NCBI GenBank assembly: GCA_025965555.1
Contig: JAOPWT010000063.1
Location: 1-33,389, forward strand
Direction: 5' to 3'
Origin: Mycobacterium sp.
GTDB taxonomy: Bacteria; Actinomycetota; Actinomycetes; Mycobacteriales; Mycobacteriaceae
Length of the DNA stretch: 33,389 bases
Positions 1 to 9,669 of the stretch are shown here, one piece after another. The position numbers and the translations under genes were made by a program. Each line of letters opens with the position of its first letter. Within the stretch, counting starts at the first letter, position 1. The notes beneath the pieces are model-generated. The model was given only the letters and a program-made list of their open reading frames with translations. It was not told the origin of the DNA and ran no database searches.

Positions 1-613
<613 letters not shown>

Positions 614-1471
614 CTAGCCGTCGGTCGAGAGCCCCAACGGGGCCGCCAACTCGGCCAGAGTGGGGATCAGTGCGTCCTGGCCACCGAGCACCTGGACGCA
701 GACGTGGTCGGCACCCGCGTCGATGTGCTCCTGCAACCGTCTGGCGATGTCGTCGGGGGTGCCGTGGGCGACCATCGCGTCGACGAGCTTGTCGCTGCCC
801 GGCTTTTCGAGGTCGGCGTCGGTGAAGCCCAGTCGCTTCCAGTTGTTCACGTAGTTGCTCAGATTGAGGTAGAACTCCAAGGTCTGGCGGCCGATCTCGC
901 GGGCGGTGGCCGCATCCCTGGCCAGCACCACCTTGTGCTCCGGTGCCAGGAACACCGCGTTGCCGATCAGCGCGTGGGCCTGTGCGGTGTGTTCGGGCGT
1001 CGTGAGATAGGGGTGCGCCCCGGCGCTGCGCTTGGCAGCGAGTCGGAGCACCTTCGGGCCGAGCGCCGCCAGCACGCGACGACTGGTCGGTACCTTGGCG
1101 GCGTCCAAGGCGTCCAGGTACTCGACAAGGACGTCGTACGGCTTGCGGTACTCGTCGGTGTTCTCCGGATGGCCGATGCCGATGCCGAGCAGGAACCGGC
1201 CGGGGTAGGCCTTCTCGATGCGGTGATACGACTCGGCGACCTCGTCGGCCGGGGCCGCCCATACGTTGACGATGCCCGTCGCCACCTGCAGGGTCTCGGT
1301 GGCCTCGAGGATCGGTTCGACGAACGCCAGATCGGCCGGTGGCGATGCGCCCACCCAGACGGCGCCGTAGCCCAGCTTCTCGATCTCGACGGCCTGCTCG
1401 GGTGTCACCGCCCCCGCGGTCCAGACGCCGAAGCGCCCCAGGTTGGGCTTGAGCTCGGATACGTCAGTCAT
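614..1471 (-). CDS. LLM class F420-dependent oxidoreductase (Rv3463-like, MSMEG_4141 family), copy 1
   Basis: A 285-residue TIM-barrel flavin/F420 oxidoreductase of the luciferase-like superfamily. The segments GYGAVWVG near residues 34-41, FLLGIGIGHPE near 93-103 and the C-terminal GADHVCVQVL are typical of the actinobacterial subgroup modelled as TIGR03620. The best M. tuberculosis counterpart by context and sequence is Rv3463, next to infA. Such proteins usually transfer hydride from F420H2, but the substrate of this subgroup is not known to me and cannot be read from the sequence. It lies 31 bases after a close paralog and 27 bases before rmlB, so all three are probably in one transcript. 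The ATG at 1471 has a distant AAGGGA upstream. Confidence 0.9.
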   Translation of the reverse strand: MTDVSELKPNLGRFGVWTAGAVTPEQAVEIEKLGYGAVWVGASPPADLAFVEPILEATETLQVATGIVNVWAAPADEVAESYHRIEKAYPGRFLLGIGIGHPENTDEYRKPYDVLVEYLDALDAAKVPTSRRVLAALGPKVLRLAAKRSAGAHPYLTTPEHTAQAHALIGNAVFLAPEHKVVLARDAATAREIGRQTLEFYLNLSNYVNNWKRLGFTDADLEKPGSDKLVDAMVAHGTPDDIARRLQEHIDAGADHVCVQVLGGQDALIPTLAELAAPLGLSTDG

Positions 1472-1502
1472 GTGCGAAACAGTCCCTTCGAATACAGGCC
1501 GG

Positions 1503-2348
1503 TCACTGTAGGCCGAGAGGCCCCGCCAGTTCGGTGAGTGCGGGCACCAGCTTGTCAGTACCCGTTAGCACCTGAACGGCAACGTGATCTGCGCCTGCGG
1601 TGAGGTGCTCGGACAGCCGGGCGGCGATCGCATCGACCGTGCCGTATGCCACCACCGAGTCGACGAGGGCGTCGCTGCCCGGCTTGGCGATGTCGTCGTC
1701 GGTGAAGCCGAGCCGTTTCCAGTTGTTGGTGTAGTTCGCCAGATTCAGATAGATCTCCAGCGCCTTGCGGCCGACCGTGCGGGCCTGCTCGGCGTCGGTG
1801 GTCGGGACCACCTTGTGCTCGGGAGCGAGCAACGCGTCGGGCCCGATGAGTTGGCGGGCCGCAGCGGTGTGCTCGGGCGTGGTCAGGTACGGATGGGCGC
1901 CCGCGCTGCGCCTGGCGGACAGCTTCAGCACCTGCGGTCCGAGGGCGGCGACGACGCGGCGGTCCTTCGGGACGCCGTGCTCGTCGAGCTTGTCCAGGTA
2001 CTCGGTCAGCGCCTGGTACGGCTTCTTGTACTCCTGGTGCGCCTCGGGATGGCCGACGCCGATGCCGAGCAGGAACCGGTTCGGGTAGGCCTTGTCGATG
2101 CGGTGGAACGACTCTGCCACCGGACCCGCCTCGGCCGTCCAGATGTTGACGATGCCCGTGGCCAGCTGAAGGTGGTCCGTCGCGCCAAGGATGGGTTCCA
2201 CCCAGTCGAGTTCGGCCGGCGGGGATCCACCTGCCCAGATGGCCCCGTAGCCGAGAGCCTCGATCTCGCGGAGTTGGTCCGCAGACAACTGCTGCCACTG
2301 GGAGTAGTGACCGAACACGCCGAACTTGCCGAGGTTTGGTTTCGTCAT
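1503..2348 (-). CDS. LLM class F420-dependent oxidoreductase (Rv3463-like), copy 2
   Basis: A 281-residue paralog of the neighbouring gene, alignable along its whole length. It shares the N-terminal PNLGxFGV, a GYGAIWAGGSPPAELDWVEPIL-type segment, the FLLGIGVGHPE loop, the HPYLTTPEHT segment and the NNWKRLGFTDDD segment. It is a cytosolic TIM-barrel enzyme expected to use F420 or FMN; the substrate is unknown. The two copies most simply arose by tandem duplication. Divergence is spread along the proteins, and both keep the conserved cofactor-pocket loops, so both are probably active. The ATG at 2348 follows the kinase stop by 61 bases. No strong ribosome binding site is visible. Confidence 0.9.
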   Translation of the reverse strand: MTKPNLGKFGVFGHYSQWQQLSADQLREIEALGYGAIWAGGSPPAELDWVEPILGATDHLQLATGIVNIWTAEAGPVAESFHRIDKAYPNRFLLGIGVGHPEAHQEYKKPYQALTEYLDKLDEHGVPKDRRVVAALGPQVLKLSARRSAGAHPYLTTPEHTAAARQLIGPDALLAPEHKVVPTTDAEQARTVGRKALEIYLNLANYTNNWKRLGFTDDDIAKPGSDALVDSVVAYGTVDAIAARLSEHLTAGADHVAVQVLTGTDKLVPALTELAGPLGLQ

Positions 2349-2409
2349 GCTGAGCTCAACCCGCCGTGTCCTCGTGCCTATTCCGTCGCGATCTGGCTGA
2401 TCGGAACTC

Positions 2410-3876
2410 TTACCCGGCGTCGGCGGGTGCTTCCTCGGGCTTGGGGGCGATCAGCGGCAGGACGATGATGAATCGGGTGTCGCCCGGCTCCGACTCGACG
2501 CGGATGTTGCCGTGGTGCTTCTGGTTGACGATCCGCCAGGCGAGGTCGAGGCCGACCCCGGTGCCCTCGCCGAAGGGCTTGGTGGTGAAGAACGGTTGGA
2601 AGATGCGTTCGACGTTGTCCTTCGGAATGCCGGGGCCGTCGTCGCCGATGATCACCTTGATCGCGTCCTCACCCACGGTGCACGTTCGGATCGTCAGCGT
2701 GCCGTGTCCGTCCATTGCCTGGATCGCGTTGTCGATGACGTTGGTCCAGACCTGATTGAGATCGCCTGGGTAGCACTGGATTTCGGGCAGGGACATATCC
2801 CATTCCTTGACCAGCTTGACCGGCTTGTCCTTGCCCACCTTCTCGCCGAACATCATGATGGTGCTGCGCAACAGATCGTGGACGTTCGCGCTCTGGTACG
2901 GGGCACGGTCCATCTGGGAGTACTGCTTGGCCCCCGCGAGCAGCGCCGAGATCCGGCTGCTCGCCTCGGTGATCTCGTTCATCCGCAGTTCGGTGTCGAT
3001 GGTGTACTTCAGCCAGCCGAGTGCACCCTGCAGGGAGGCCGAGGCGTCCGCGGCGTCGATCGAGGCGGAGATGCGCTCCAGCCAGTCGGTGTCGAGGCCG
3101 GCCTCGACGAAGGTGGGCGCGTAGTCCCACGCGCCGACGATCTCGTGGTCGTCGAGCCAGTCTCCGATGAGGTCCTCGCGGTCCGACGATTCGAGCGCGG
3201 TCAGTTCCTGCGCCTTGGACTTGGCGACCTGTTCGGCGACTTCCTCCTGAATGGTGACGAGGACGCGCAACCCCTCCGGGCTGAACTTGCCTTCGGCGAG
3301 CATCGCCAGTTTGTGGCGCATCCCTGCGACCTTCTCGCGGAGGTCGGCCACTGCGCGGCTAGCCGCAGCGGCGGGGTTGTTGAGCTGATGCGTCAGACCC
3401 GCCGAGAGTTGTCCGAGAGCCAGCAGCTTCTCGTTCTGGTCGATGATCTGACGTTGGCGCAAACCGCCGACCTTCAGGCCTTCGAGCAGATGTACCGCCA
3501 TCGGAAGCTCCGCCTTGACGAAGTCGCCGAATGCCTGTGCGTCGAGAACGAAGAACTTCGAGGGTTTCGTGACGCGTACCGAGGACTCGTAGACCTGTGG
3601 CACGCCTGCGACGAAGGCGCTCCATGCGCCGCAGTAGACGCCGCGCTGCGAGGTCCGGTTGGTTTCCAGGTCCGCACCACCGGAACGCTTCGACATCACC
3701 AGCTCGCCCTCGATGAGGACGTAGAAGCACGTCGCCGCCTCACCCTCGATGCAGATGGGCCCCGGATCGAAACGCGCCAGATGCCCGTGGACGCATAGCG
3801 ACTCCAGCTGTCTGTCGCTGAGTTTCTCGAAGAGAAACAGCGTCCGGAGCTCGTCGGGCAGACATGTTTCGCCCAT
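2410..3876 (-). CDS. Sensor histidine kinase with N-terminal cyclic-nucleotide-binding-type domain
   Basis: A 488-residue soluble histidine kinase without membrane segments. Residues about 10-130 form a cNMP-binding/CRP-like beta-roll (for example [10 protein letters not shown] at 51-60). The dimerisation/phosphoacceptor region carries the H-box [11 protein letters not shown] with H163. The ATPase domain has the N-box NVIDNA (379-384), G1 DDGPG (412-416), F-box PFFTTK (428-433) and G2 GTGVGLDLA (438-446). The kinase is therefore predicted to be catalytically complete. It starts 13 bases after the response-regulator/flavoprotein gene, so the two form a two-component pair. The beta-roll ligand (cAMP, cGMP or none) cannot be deduced, and I could not identify a classical phosphate-binding cassette with confidence. 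Confidence 0.92.
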
Positions 3877-3889
3877 CGGGTGGTCCTTT

Positions 3890-5590
3890 CTAGGCCTCGG
3901 CCAGGTAGCGGTGCACCAGCATCACGGCCATCGACCCTTCGCCGACGGCGGCCGCCACCCGCTTCGCGGATTCCGAGCGCACGTCACCTGCAACAAACAC
4001 ACCGGGCACACTTGTTTCCAGATGATGCGGCGGACGGTCGCGATGGCTCCAGCCGACCACGTCCTTGAGGTCCGGCCCGGCCAGCACGAAGCCGCGGTCG
4101 TCGAGGGCAAGAACGCCGTCGAGCCACTTGGTCCGCGGAGTGGCACCGATGTAACAGCACATCCGACCGCAGATCACCGTCGACTGCTCACCGGACTGCC
4201 TGTCGAAGAGCACCAAGCCCGAGAGGTGGTCGTCTTCGCCGACCGTGTCGACCACCTCGGTGCAGGTCCTGACGTAGATCTTGTCGTTCTTCTCGATCTG
4301 CTCGATCAGGTAGTGCGACATCGACGCCTCCAGCGACGGGCCCCGGACGAGCAGCGTCACCGACTTGGCGGTCTTGGACATGAACATTGCGGCCTGGCCC
4401 GCCGAGTTGGCGCCGCCGACGATGTAGACGTCCTCGTCTCGGCACTCCTCGGCATCGGACACCGATGCGCCGTAGTAGACGCCGCGGCCGACATAGTTGC
4501 AGCCGTCGGGATCCGCCGGGTCATTCCAGCACCCGACGACCTTGAGCTCTTGGTACTCGACGCCGGTCGCGAGGATCACCGACCGCGCGCCGATGGTGCT
4601 GCCGTCCTCGAACTCGATGGTGGGCGCGGTCTCGCCGACGTGCAGCTTGACGACGTCGCGGGTGGTGATGACCTCGGCGCCGAACCGCTCGGCCTGCCGA
4701 CGGGCCGACGTCGTCAACTTGATGCCGGAGACACCGTTCTCGAACCCAAGGTAGTTCTCGATCCGCGAGCTGCGGCCGGCCTGTCCGCCGGTGGTGGCCT
4801 TCTCGATGAGCACGGTCTCGAGCCCCTCCGACGCGCCGTACACCGCCGAGGCGAGACCCGCAGGTCCGCCGCCGATGACGGCGAGGTCGTACATCGGCAG
4901 CGACGGTTCGGTCGAAAGCCCGAGCAGCTCGGCGAGCCTGCCGTCCGTCGGTTCGACCAGCGCCTCACCCTTCTCGGTGATCACCACCGGAAGCTGCAGG
5001 CCGTCGAGCCCGGCCGCGTCGAGAAGCTGTCTGCCCTTCGGTTCGTCGGCCATGAAGGCGCGGAAGGGGAACTGGTTGCGCGCCAGGAACTGACGAACCT
5101 CCCACGACCGTTGGTTCCAGCGGTGGCCGATCACCTTGGTGAACGGCATCGCCCGGTCGCCGACGGCGCGCCACTCCTCGAGCAACCCGTCGACGACGGG
5201 GTAGAGCTTCTCCTCGGGTGGGTCCCACGGCTTGAGCAGGTAGTGATCGAGGTCGACGACGTTGATGGCGTCGATCGCGGCGTGGGTGTCGGCGTAGGCG
5301 GTGAGCAGCACCCGTTTGGCCAGGGGAAACAGGTCCATTGCCTTCTCGAGGAACTCGATGCCGCTCATCTGCGGCATCCGGTAGTCCGCGACCAGTACCG
5401 CCGCCGTCTCGCCACGCAGTTTGAGTTCCTTCAGCGCGGCGAGGGCGTCGGGGCCGCTCTCGGCGCGGACGATGCGGTAACGCTCGCCGTAGTGGCGTCT
5501 CAAATCCCGAGCCACCGCGCGCGACACCGCGGGATCGTCGTCCACGGTAAGAATCACGGGGTTGCGGGGCTGGGATACAGGTCCAGTCAT
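3890..5590 (-). CDS. Fused response regulator / glutaredoxin-like / thioredoxin-reductase-like flavoprotein lacking CxxC
   Basis: A 566-residue three-part protein, numbered from the ATG at 5590. Residues about 12-125 are a receiver domain with an acidic cluster (VDDDP), phosphoacceptor D69 (ADYRMPQ), T97 and K120 (LLKPW). Residues about 153-225 look like a glutaredoxin/thioredoxin fold ([25 protein letters not shown]) with no cysteine pair where CPYC would be. From about 235 the protein resembles thioredoxin reductase: FAD motif GGGPAG (240-245), NAD(P) motif GGANSAG (392-398) and a C-terminal GVFVAGDVR. Where TrxR has its redox CxxC the sequence reads YYGASVSD (372-379). It is annotated in related genomes as a fused regulator/TrxR, but disulfide reductase activity is doubtful. 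The gene diverges from infA and precedes its partner kinase. A TTG at 5599 is an alternative but less likely start. Confidence 0.92.
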
Positions 5591-5598
5591 CACCACCA

Positions 5599-5604
5599 AT
5601 TATG
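5599..5604 (-). promoter_or_regulatory. Candidate -10 (CATAAT) for the response-regulator operon
   Basis: On the minus strand CATAAT lies eight bases before the ATG at 5590, with GTGGTG between. This spacing would give a leaderless or nearly leaderless transcript, common in mycobacteria, and would explain the missing Shine-Dalgarno sequence. No good -35 is seen. It also argues against the TTG at 5599 as start, since that codon would overlap the -10. Confidence 0.35.
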
Positions 5605-5677
5605 CGCAGGTCGTCCAGTGGATATCGACCCAAACAGCAGGCTGTGGGCGGCCACCGATGCAGGGGGTTCGGCGATT

Positions 5678-5705
5678 TTGGGGAGGGCGCGCGAGCGGGT
5701 ACTAT
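5678..5705 (+). promoter_or_regulatory. Candidate housekeeping promoter for the infA ribosomal operon
   Basis: TTGGGG (5678-5683) and TACTAT (5700-5705) are separated by 16 bases. TACTAT fits the mycobacterial TANNNT -10 pattern. It predicts a start near 5712 and a leader of about 115 bases before infA. The leader carries a small hairpin (GGCGC 5792-5796 with GCGCC 5802-5806). A second, weaker possibility is GGAAT (5752-5756) with GTT (5774-5776), spaced as for SigE/SigH-type sigma factors. Confidence 0.45.
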
Positions 5706-5827
5706 TGACCAACGGTGCGGCATCCGCGCCGACTCTTGCGTGCCCTGTCCTGGAATTTAACCACTCCGGCTCACGTTTTGTAGTCGGAGGCGGCGCTTGC
5801 GGCGCCAGACAGGGAATTACGGAGGAC

Positions 5828-6049
5828 ATGGCTAAAAAAGACGGTGCCATCGAAGTCGAGGGCCGCGTGGTCGAGCCCCTGCCCAATGCGATGTTTCGCA
5901 TTGAGCTGGAGAACGGACACAAGGTGCTCGCGCACATCAGCGGCAAGATGCGGCAGCACTACATCCGCATACTGCCCGAGGACCGCGTTGTCGTGGAGTT
6001 GTCTCCATACGACCTCTCCCGGGGCCGCATCGTTTACCGCTACAAGTAA
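5828..6049 (+). CDS. infA: Translation initiation factor IF-1
   Basis: The 73-residue IF-1 binds the ribosomal A site on the 30S subunit during initiation. It is a single OB-fold of standard length; the segments [33 protein letters not shown] and [15 protein letters not shown] are diagnostic. The start is fixed by GGAGGA at 5821-5826, two bases before the ATG. This is closer than usual, but nothing better exists. It heads the ribosomal cluster infA-rpmJ-rpsM-rpsK-rpsD-rpoA-rplQ as in other actinobacteria. A much longer reading frame entering from upstream on the same strand is antisense coding shadow. Confidence 0.98.
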
Positions 6050-6079
6050 CAACGAACCAAAGAACAGGATCGAATCGCC

Positions 6080-6193
6080 GTGAAGGTGAACCCGAGCGTC
6101 AAGCCAATCTGCGACAAGTGCAGGGTGATCCGTCGGCATCGGCGGGTCATGGTGATCTGCTCCGATCCGCGCCACAAGCAGCGTCAGGGCTAA
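6080..6193 (+). CDS. rpmJ: 50S ribosomal protein L36, zinc-binding form
   Basis: L36, 37 residues with a GTG start at 6080. The sequence begins [14 protein letters not shown] and carries the zinc ribbon C11, C14, C27, H32, so this is the zinc-containing (C+) paralog. Mycobacteria may also carry a cysteine-free copy elsewhere, expressed under zinc limitation; that cannot be checked here. It lies 30 bases after infA, in the classic order infA-rpmJ-rpsM. It is basic, RNA-binding and sits in the large subunit. AACAGGAT upstream is a weak ribosome binding site. Confidence 0.97.
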   Translation: MKVNPSVKPICDKCRVIRRHRRVMVICSDPRHKQRQG

Positions 6194-6247
6194 AGCGCGA
6201 AGCGAAGCTCGCACCACCACAACTGAATGACGAACTCCCAGTACCAC

Positions 6248-6302
6248 TGAGCGGATAGGCCGCTCATCCACGTCCGGCACGGAGGCCGGACCCCGTGAGG
6301 GG
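6248..6302 (+). promoter_or_regulatory. Three consecutive RNA hairpins in the rpsM (alpha operon) leader
   Basis: The 155-base gap between rpmJ and rpsM contains three back-to-back perfect stems. TGAGCGG (6248-6254) pairs with CCGCTCA (6260-6266). GTCCGGC (6272-6278) pairs with GCCGGAC (6285-6291). CCCC (6291-6294) pairs with GGGG (6299-6302) around GTGA, a GNRA-type tetraloop. In E. coli the leader at this position binds S4 and represses the alpha operon. Whether this structure does the same is inference; it could also be a processing or attenuation signal. Confidence 0.55.
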
Positions 6303-6348
6303 AACGGACTGGGACAAGACCTCCGCAACGAAAAGGAATCACTGCCTG

Positions 6349-6723
6349 ATGGCACGTCTCATGGGCGTAGATCTCCCGCGCGACAAGCGCATGGAGATCG
6401 CGCTGACCTATATTTACGGCATTGGCCGTACCCGCTCCCAGGAGATCCTGTCGGCCACCGGCATCGACAGGGATCTGCGCACCAAGGACCTCAGCGATGA
6501 GCAGGTCTCGCAGTTGCGCGAATACATCGAAGCCTCGCTGAAGGTGGAGGGCGATCTGCGCCGCGAGGTGCAGGCCGACATCCGACGCAAGATCGAGATC
6601 GGCTGCTACCAGGGTCTGCGGCATCGTCGCGGCCTGCCGGTGCGTGGCCAGCGAACCAAGACCAATGCGCGCACCCGCAAGGGCCCGAAGCGCACGATCG
6701 CCGGCAAGAAGAAGGCCAGGTAA
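6349..6723 (+). CDS. rpsM: 30S ribosomal protein S13
   Basis: S13, 124 residues, a component of the head of the 30S subunit contacting tRNA and the 5S/L5 bridge. [14 protein letters not shown] at the N-terminus, [14 protein letters not shown] (helix-two-turn-helix), the [20 protein letters not shown] segment and a lysine-rich tail are diagnostic. The true start is the ATG at 6349, preceded by AAAGGA at 6332-6337. An in-frame extension upstream would read through the leader hairpins and has no homology. First gene of the alpha-operon segment, six bases before rpsK. Confidence 0.97.
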   Translation: MARLMGVDLPRDKRMEIALTYIYGIGRTRSQEILSATGIDRDLRTKDLSDEQVSQLREYIEASLKVEGDLRREVQADIRRKIEIGCYQGLRHRRGLPVRGQRTKTNARTRKGPKRTIAGKKKAR

Positions 6724-6729
6724 CCCCCG

Positions 6730-7146
6730 ATGGCACAAGCCAAGAAGGGCGGCACCGCCGCCAAGAAGGGTCAGAAGACCCGCCGCAAGGAAAAGAAGAA
6801 CGTCCCCCACGGGGCCGCTCACATCAAGAGCACGTTCAACAACACGATCGTGTCGATCACCGACCAGCAGGGCAACGTCATCGCCTGGGCGTCGTCGGGT
6901 CACGTCGGCTTCAAGGGTTCGCGTAAGTCGACCCCGTTCGCCGCGCAGCTGGCCGCCGAGAATGCCGCCCGCAAGGCGCAGGAGCACGGTGTCAAGAAGG
7001 TCGACGTGTTCGTGAAGGGCCCCGGCTCGGGCCGCGAGACCGCGATTCGTTCCCTGCAGGCCGCCGGCCTCGAGGTCGGCGCCATTTCCGACGTCACGCC
7101 GCAGCCGCACAATGGCTGCCGTCCGCCCAAGCGGCGCCGGGTCTAG
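6730..7146 (+). CDS. rpsK: 30S ribosomal protein S11
   Basis: S11, 138 residues, lies in the 30S platform near the mRNA exit. It has a basic N-terminal tail (residues 1-20, rich in K and G), then [15 protein letters not shown], the [17 protein letters not shown] loop and the family-typical C-terminus [13 protein letters not shown]. Length and ends match actinobacterial S11. It starts six bases after rpsM and ends 15 bases before rpsD, whose AGGAG site follows immediately. There is no sign of independent expression. Confidence 0.98.
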   Translation: MAQAKKGGTAAKKGQKTRRKEKKNVPHGAAHIKSTFNNTIVSITDQQGNVIAWASSGHVGFKGSRKSTPFAAQLAAENAARKAQEHGVKKVDVFVKGPGSGRETAIRSLQAAGLEVGAISDVTPQPHNGCRPPKRRRV

Positions 7147-7161
7147 AGGAGATAGAGAGAC

Positions 7162-7767
7162 ATGGCTCGTTACACCGGACCCGTCACCCGCAAGTCGCGC
7201 CGCCTCGGCGTCGACCTGGTCGGCGGAGATCAGTCCTTCGAGAAGCGCCCCTACCCGCCCGGCCAGCACGGTCGCGCGCGGATCAAGGAGAGCGAATATC
7301 GCACGCAGCTGCAGGAGAAGCAGAAGGCTCGCTTCACCTACGGCGTCATGGAGAAGCAGTTCCGTCGTTACTACGAGGAGGCCAACCGCCACTCGGGTAA
7401 GACGGGCGAGAACCTGCTGCAGATCCTGGAGAGCCGGCTGGACAACGTCATCTACCGCGCCGGGCTCGCCCGTACGCGCCGGATGGCCCGTCAGCTGGTC
7501 AGTCACGGTCACTTCACCGTCAACGGCGTGAAGGTCGACATCCCCAGCTACCGCGTTTCGCAGTACGACATCATCGACATTCGTGAGAAGTCGTTGAACA
7601 CGCTGCCTTTCGAGCTGTCGCGCCAGACTGCAGGCGACCGCCCGATCCCGGGTTGGCTGCAGGTCGTCGGCGAACGTCAGCGCATCCTCGTCCATCAGCT
7701 TCCCGAGCGCGCGCAGATCCAGGTGCCGCTCACCGAGCAGCTGATCGTCGAGTTCTACTCGAAGTAA
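7162..7767 (+). CDS. rpsD: 30S ribosomal protein S4
   Basis: S4, 201 residues, nucleates assembly of the 30S body and in many bacteria represses the operon that encodes it. The N-terminal domain starts MARYTGPVTRKSRRLGVDL. It lacks the zinc cysteines found in some S4 proteins; the whole protein has none. The S4 RNA-binding fold covers about residues 90-155 (RLDNVIYRAGLARTRRMARQL, GHFTVNGVKVDIPSY). AGGAG lies about ten bases before the ATG. The gene is followed by a 79-base gap before rpoA. Possible autogenous target: the hairpins before rpsM. Confidence 0.98.
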   Translation: MARYTGPVTRKSRRLGVDLVGGDQSFEKRPYPPGQHGRARIKESEYRTQLQEKQKARFTYGVMEKQFRRYYEEANRHSGKTGENLLQILESRLDNVIYRAGLARTRRMARQLVSHGHFTVNGVKVDIPSYRVSQYDIIDIREKSLNTLPFELSRQTAGDRPIPGWLQVVGERQRILVHQLPERAQIQVPLTEQLIVEFYSK

Positions 7768-7843
7768 GAGGAACCTGCGCGCACCCAGTTGGGGGCCGCA
7801 GCACGAAACCGGCATCAAATAGCGGATGTCGAGAAGGAGATAG

Positions 7844-8899
<1,056 letters not shown>

Positions 8900-8907
8900 C
8901 CGAGCTC

Positions 8908-8933
8908 TTCGGGCCCAGCTTCACCCGCCCGAA
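8908..8933 (+). other. Hairpin between rpoA and rplQ
   Basis: TTCGGGC (8908-8914) pairs with GCCCGAA (8927-8933) across a 12-base loop. The perfect palindrome GGGGCCGGCCCC follows at 8958-8969, just before the rplQ ribosome binding site (AGGAG about 8974-8978). No U-rich tail follows, so it may be an mRNA processing or pausing structure rather than a terminator. Confidence 0.4.
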
Positions 8934-8986
8934 ACCGTCCCGGTCCTACCTGATACGGGGGCCGGCCCCATTTAGGAGAAGTCGCA

Positions 8987-9622
8987 ATGCCCAAGCCCAC
9001 CAAGGGACCCCGCCTCGGCGGGTCGTCCTCGCACCAGAAGGCGCTCCTGGCCAACCTGGCCACGTCGCTCTTCGAGCACGGCCGGATCAAGACGACCGAG
9101 CCCAAGGCGCGGGCGCTGCGGCCCTACGCGGAGAAGCTCATCACCCACGCCAAGAAGGGCACGCTGCACCACCGGCGTGAGGTGATGAAGAAGATCCGCG
9201 ACAAGGACGTGGTGCACACGTTGTTCGCCGAGATCGGCCCGTTCTTCTCGGACCGCAACGGCGGCTACACCCGCATCATCAAGGTGGAGGCACGCAAGGG
9301 CGACAACGCCCCGATGGCCGTCATCGAGCTGGTCCGTGAGAAGACCGTGACGTCCGAGGCCGATCGGGCCCGCCGGAGCCGCTCCGGCGGCGACAGTGCG
9401 GCGAGCGTCAAGGCGTCGGCACCGGTGGCGGCCGCGGCAGCACCGCAGGCCGCCGTCGAGCCGGAGGCCGCCGTCGGTCCGGAGACCGATGAGGTCGTCG
9501 AGGACGCCAAGGTCGAGGACGCCAAGGTCGAGGACGCCGCGATCGAGGAGGGCCAGGAAGCAGAGGCCGCCGAAGAGGTCGCCGACGCCGAGGCCGAGGA
9601 CAAGGCCGACGACGCCAAGTAG
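8987..9622 (+). CDS. rplQ: 50S ribosomal protein L17 with long acidic C-terminal extension
   Basis: L17, 211 residues, a large-subunit protein near the exit tunnel. The conserved core is residues 1 to about 120 ([47 protein letters not shown]). Beyond it runs an Ala/Glu/Val-rich tail of about 80 residues, absent from E. coli L17 (127 residues) and longer than I recall for M. tuberculosis (about 180). The tail includes a tandem VEDAK repeat. AGGAGAAG precedes the ATG. The tail is presumably disordered and solvent-exposed; its function is unknown. Confidence 0.97.
   Translation: MPKPTKGPRLGGSSSHQKALLANLATSLFEHGRIKTTEPKARALRPYAEKLITHAKKGTLHHRREVMKKIRDKDVVHTLFAEIGPFFSDRNGGYTRIIKVEARKGDNAPMAVIELVREKTVTSEADRARRSRSGGDSAASVKASAPVAAAAAPQAAVEPEAAVGPETDEVVEDAKVEDAKVEDAAIEEGQEAEAAEEVADAEAEDKADDAK
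9497..9538 (+). repeat. 15-base tandem repeat inside rplQ tail
   Basis: The unit GTCGAGGACGCCAAG occurs at 9497-9511 and 9512-9526, with a partial third copy at 9527-9538 (GTCGAGGACGCC). It encodes [14 protein letters not shown]. Because the unit is a multiple of three, copy number can change without frameshift, so the tail length may vary between strains. Confidence 0.85.
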
Positions 9623-9631
9623 AACCGCGTT

Positions 9632-9669
9632 GAACATGCCCGCCACCGACACCGGTGGCGGGCATGTTC
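9632..9669 (+). terminator. 17-bp perfect hairpin over the truA start codon (terminator-like)
   Basis: GAACATGCCCGCCACCG (9632-9648) is followed by the loop ACAC (9649-9652) and the exact reverse complement (9653-9669). The stem begins nine bases after the rplQ stop. It has no U tract, as is usual for mycobacterial intrinsic-type terminators. The ATG proposed for truA (9636-9638) lies inside the left arm. The element may therefore end most ribosomal-operon transcripts and/or hide the truA start. Confidence 0.7.

Noticed and set aside
5752-5776. SigE/SigH-type promoter (GGAAT-17-GTT) before infA
   Set aside because: The match is short and common by chance. The TACTAT promoter upstream is preferred, so this is only mentioned as an alternative.
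3749-6049. 766-codon open frame on the plus strand ending with infA
   Set aside because: Everything before 5828 is antisense to the kinase/flavoprotein genes, lacks homology and arises from high-GC third-position bias. Only the last 73 codons (infA) are real.
6190-7818. 542-codon minus-strand frame opposite rpsM-rpsK-rpsD
   Set aside because: Antisense to three certain ribosomal genes; composition typical of reverse-strand shadow in GC-rich DNA.
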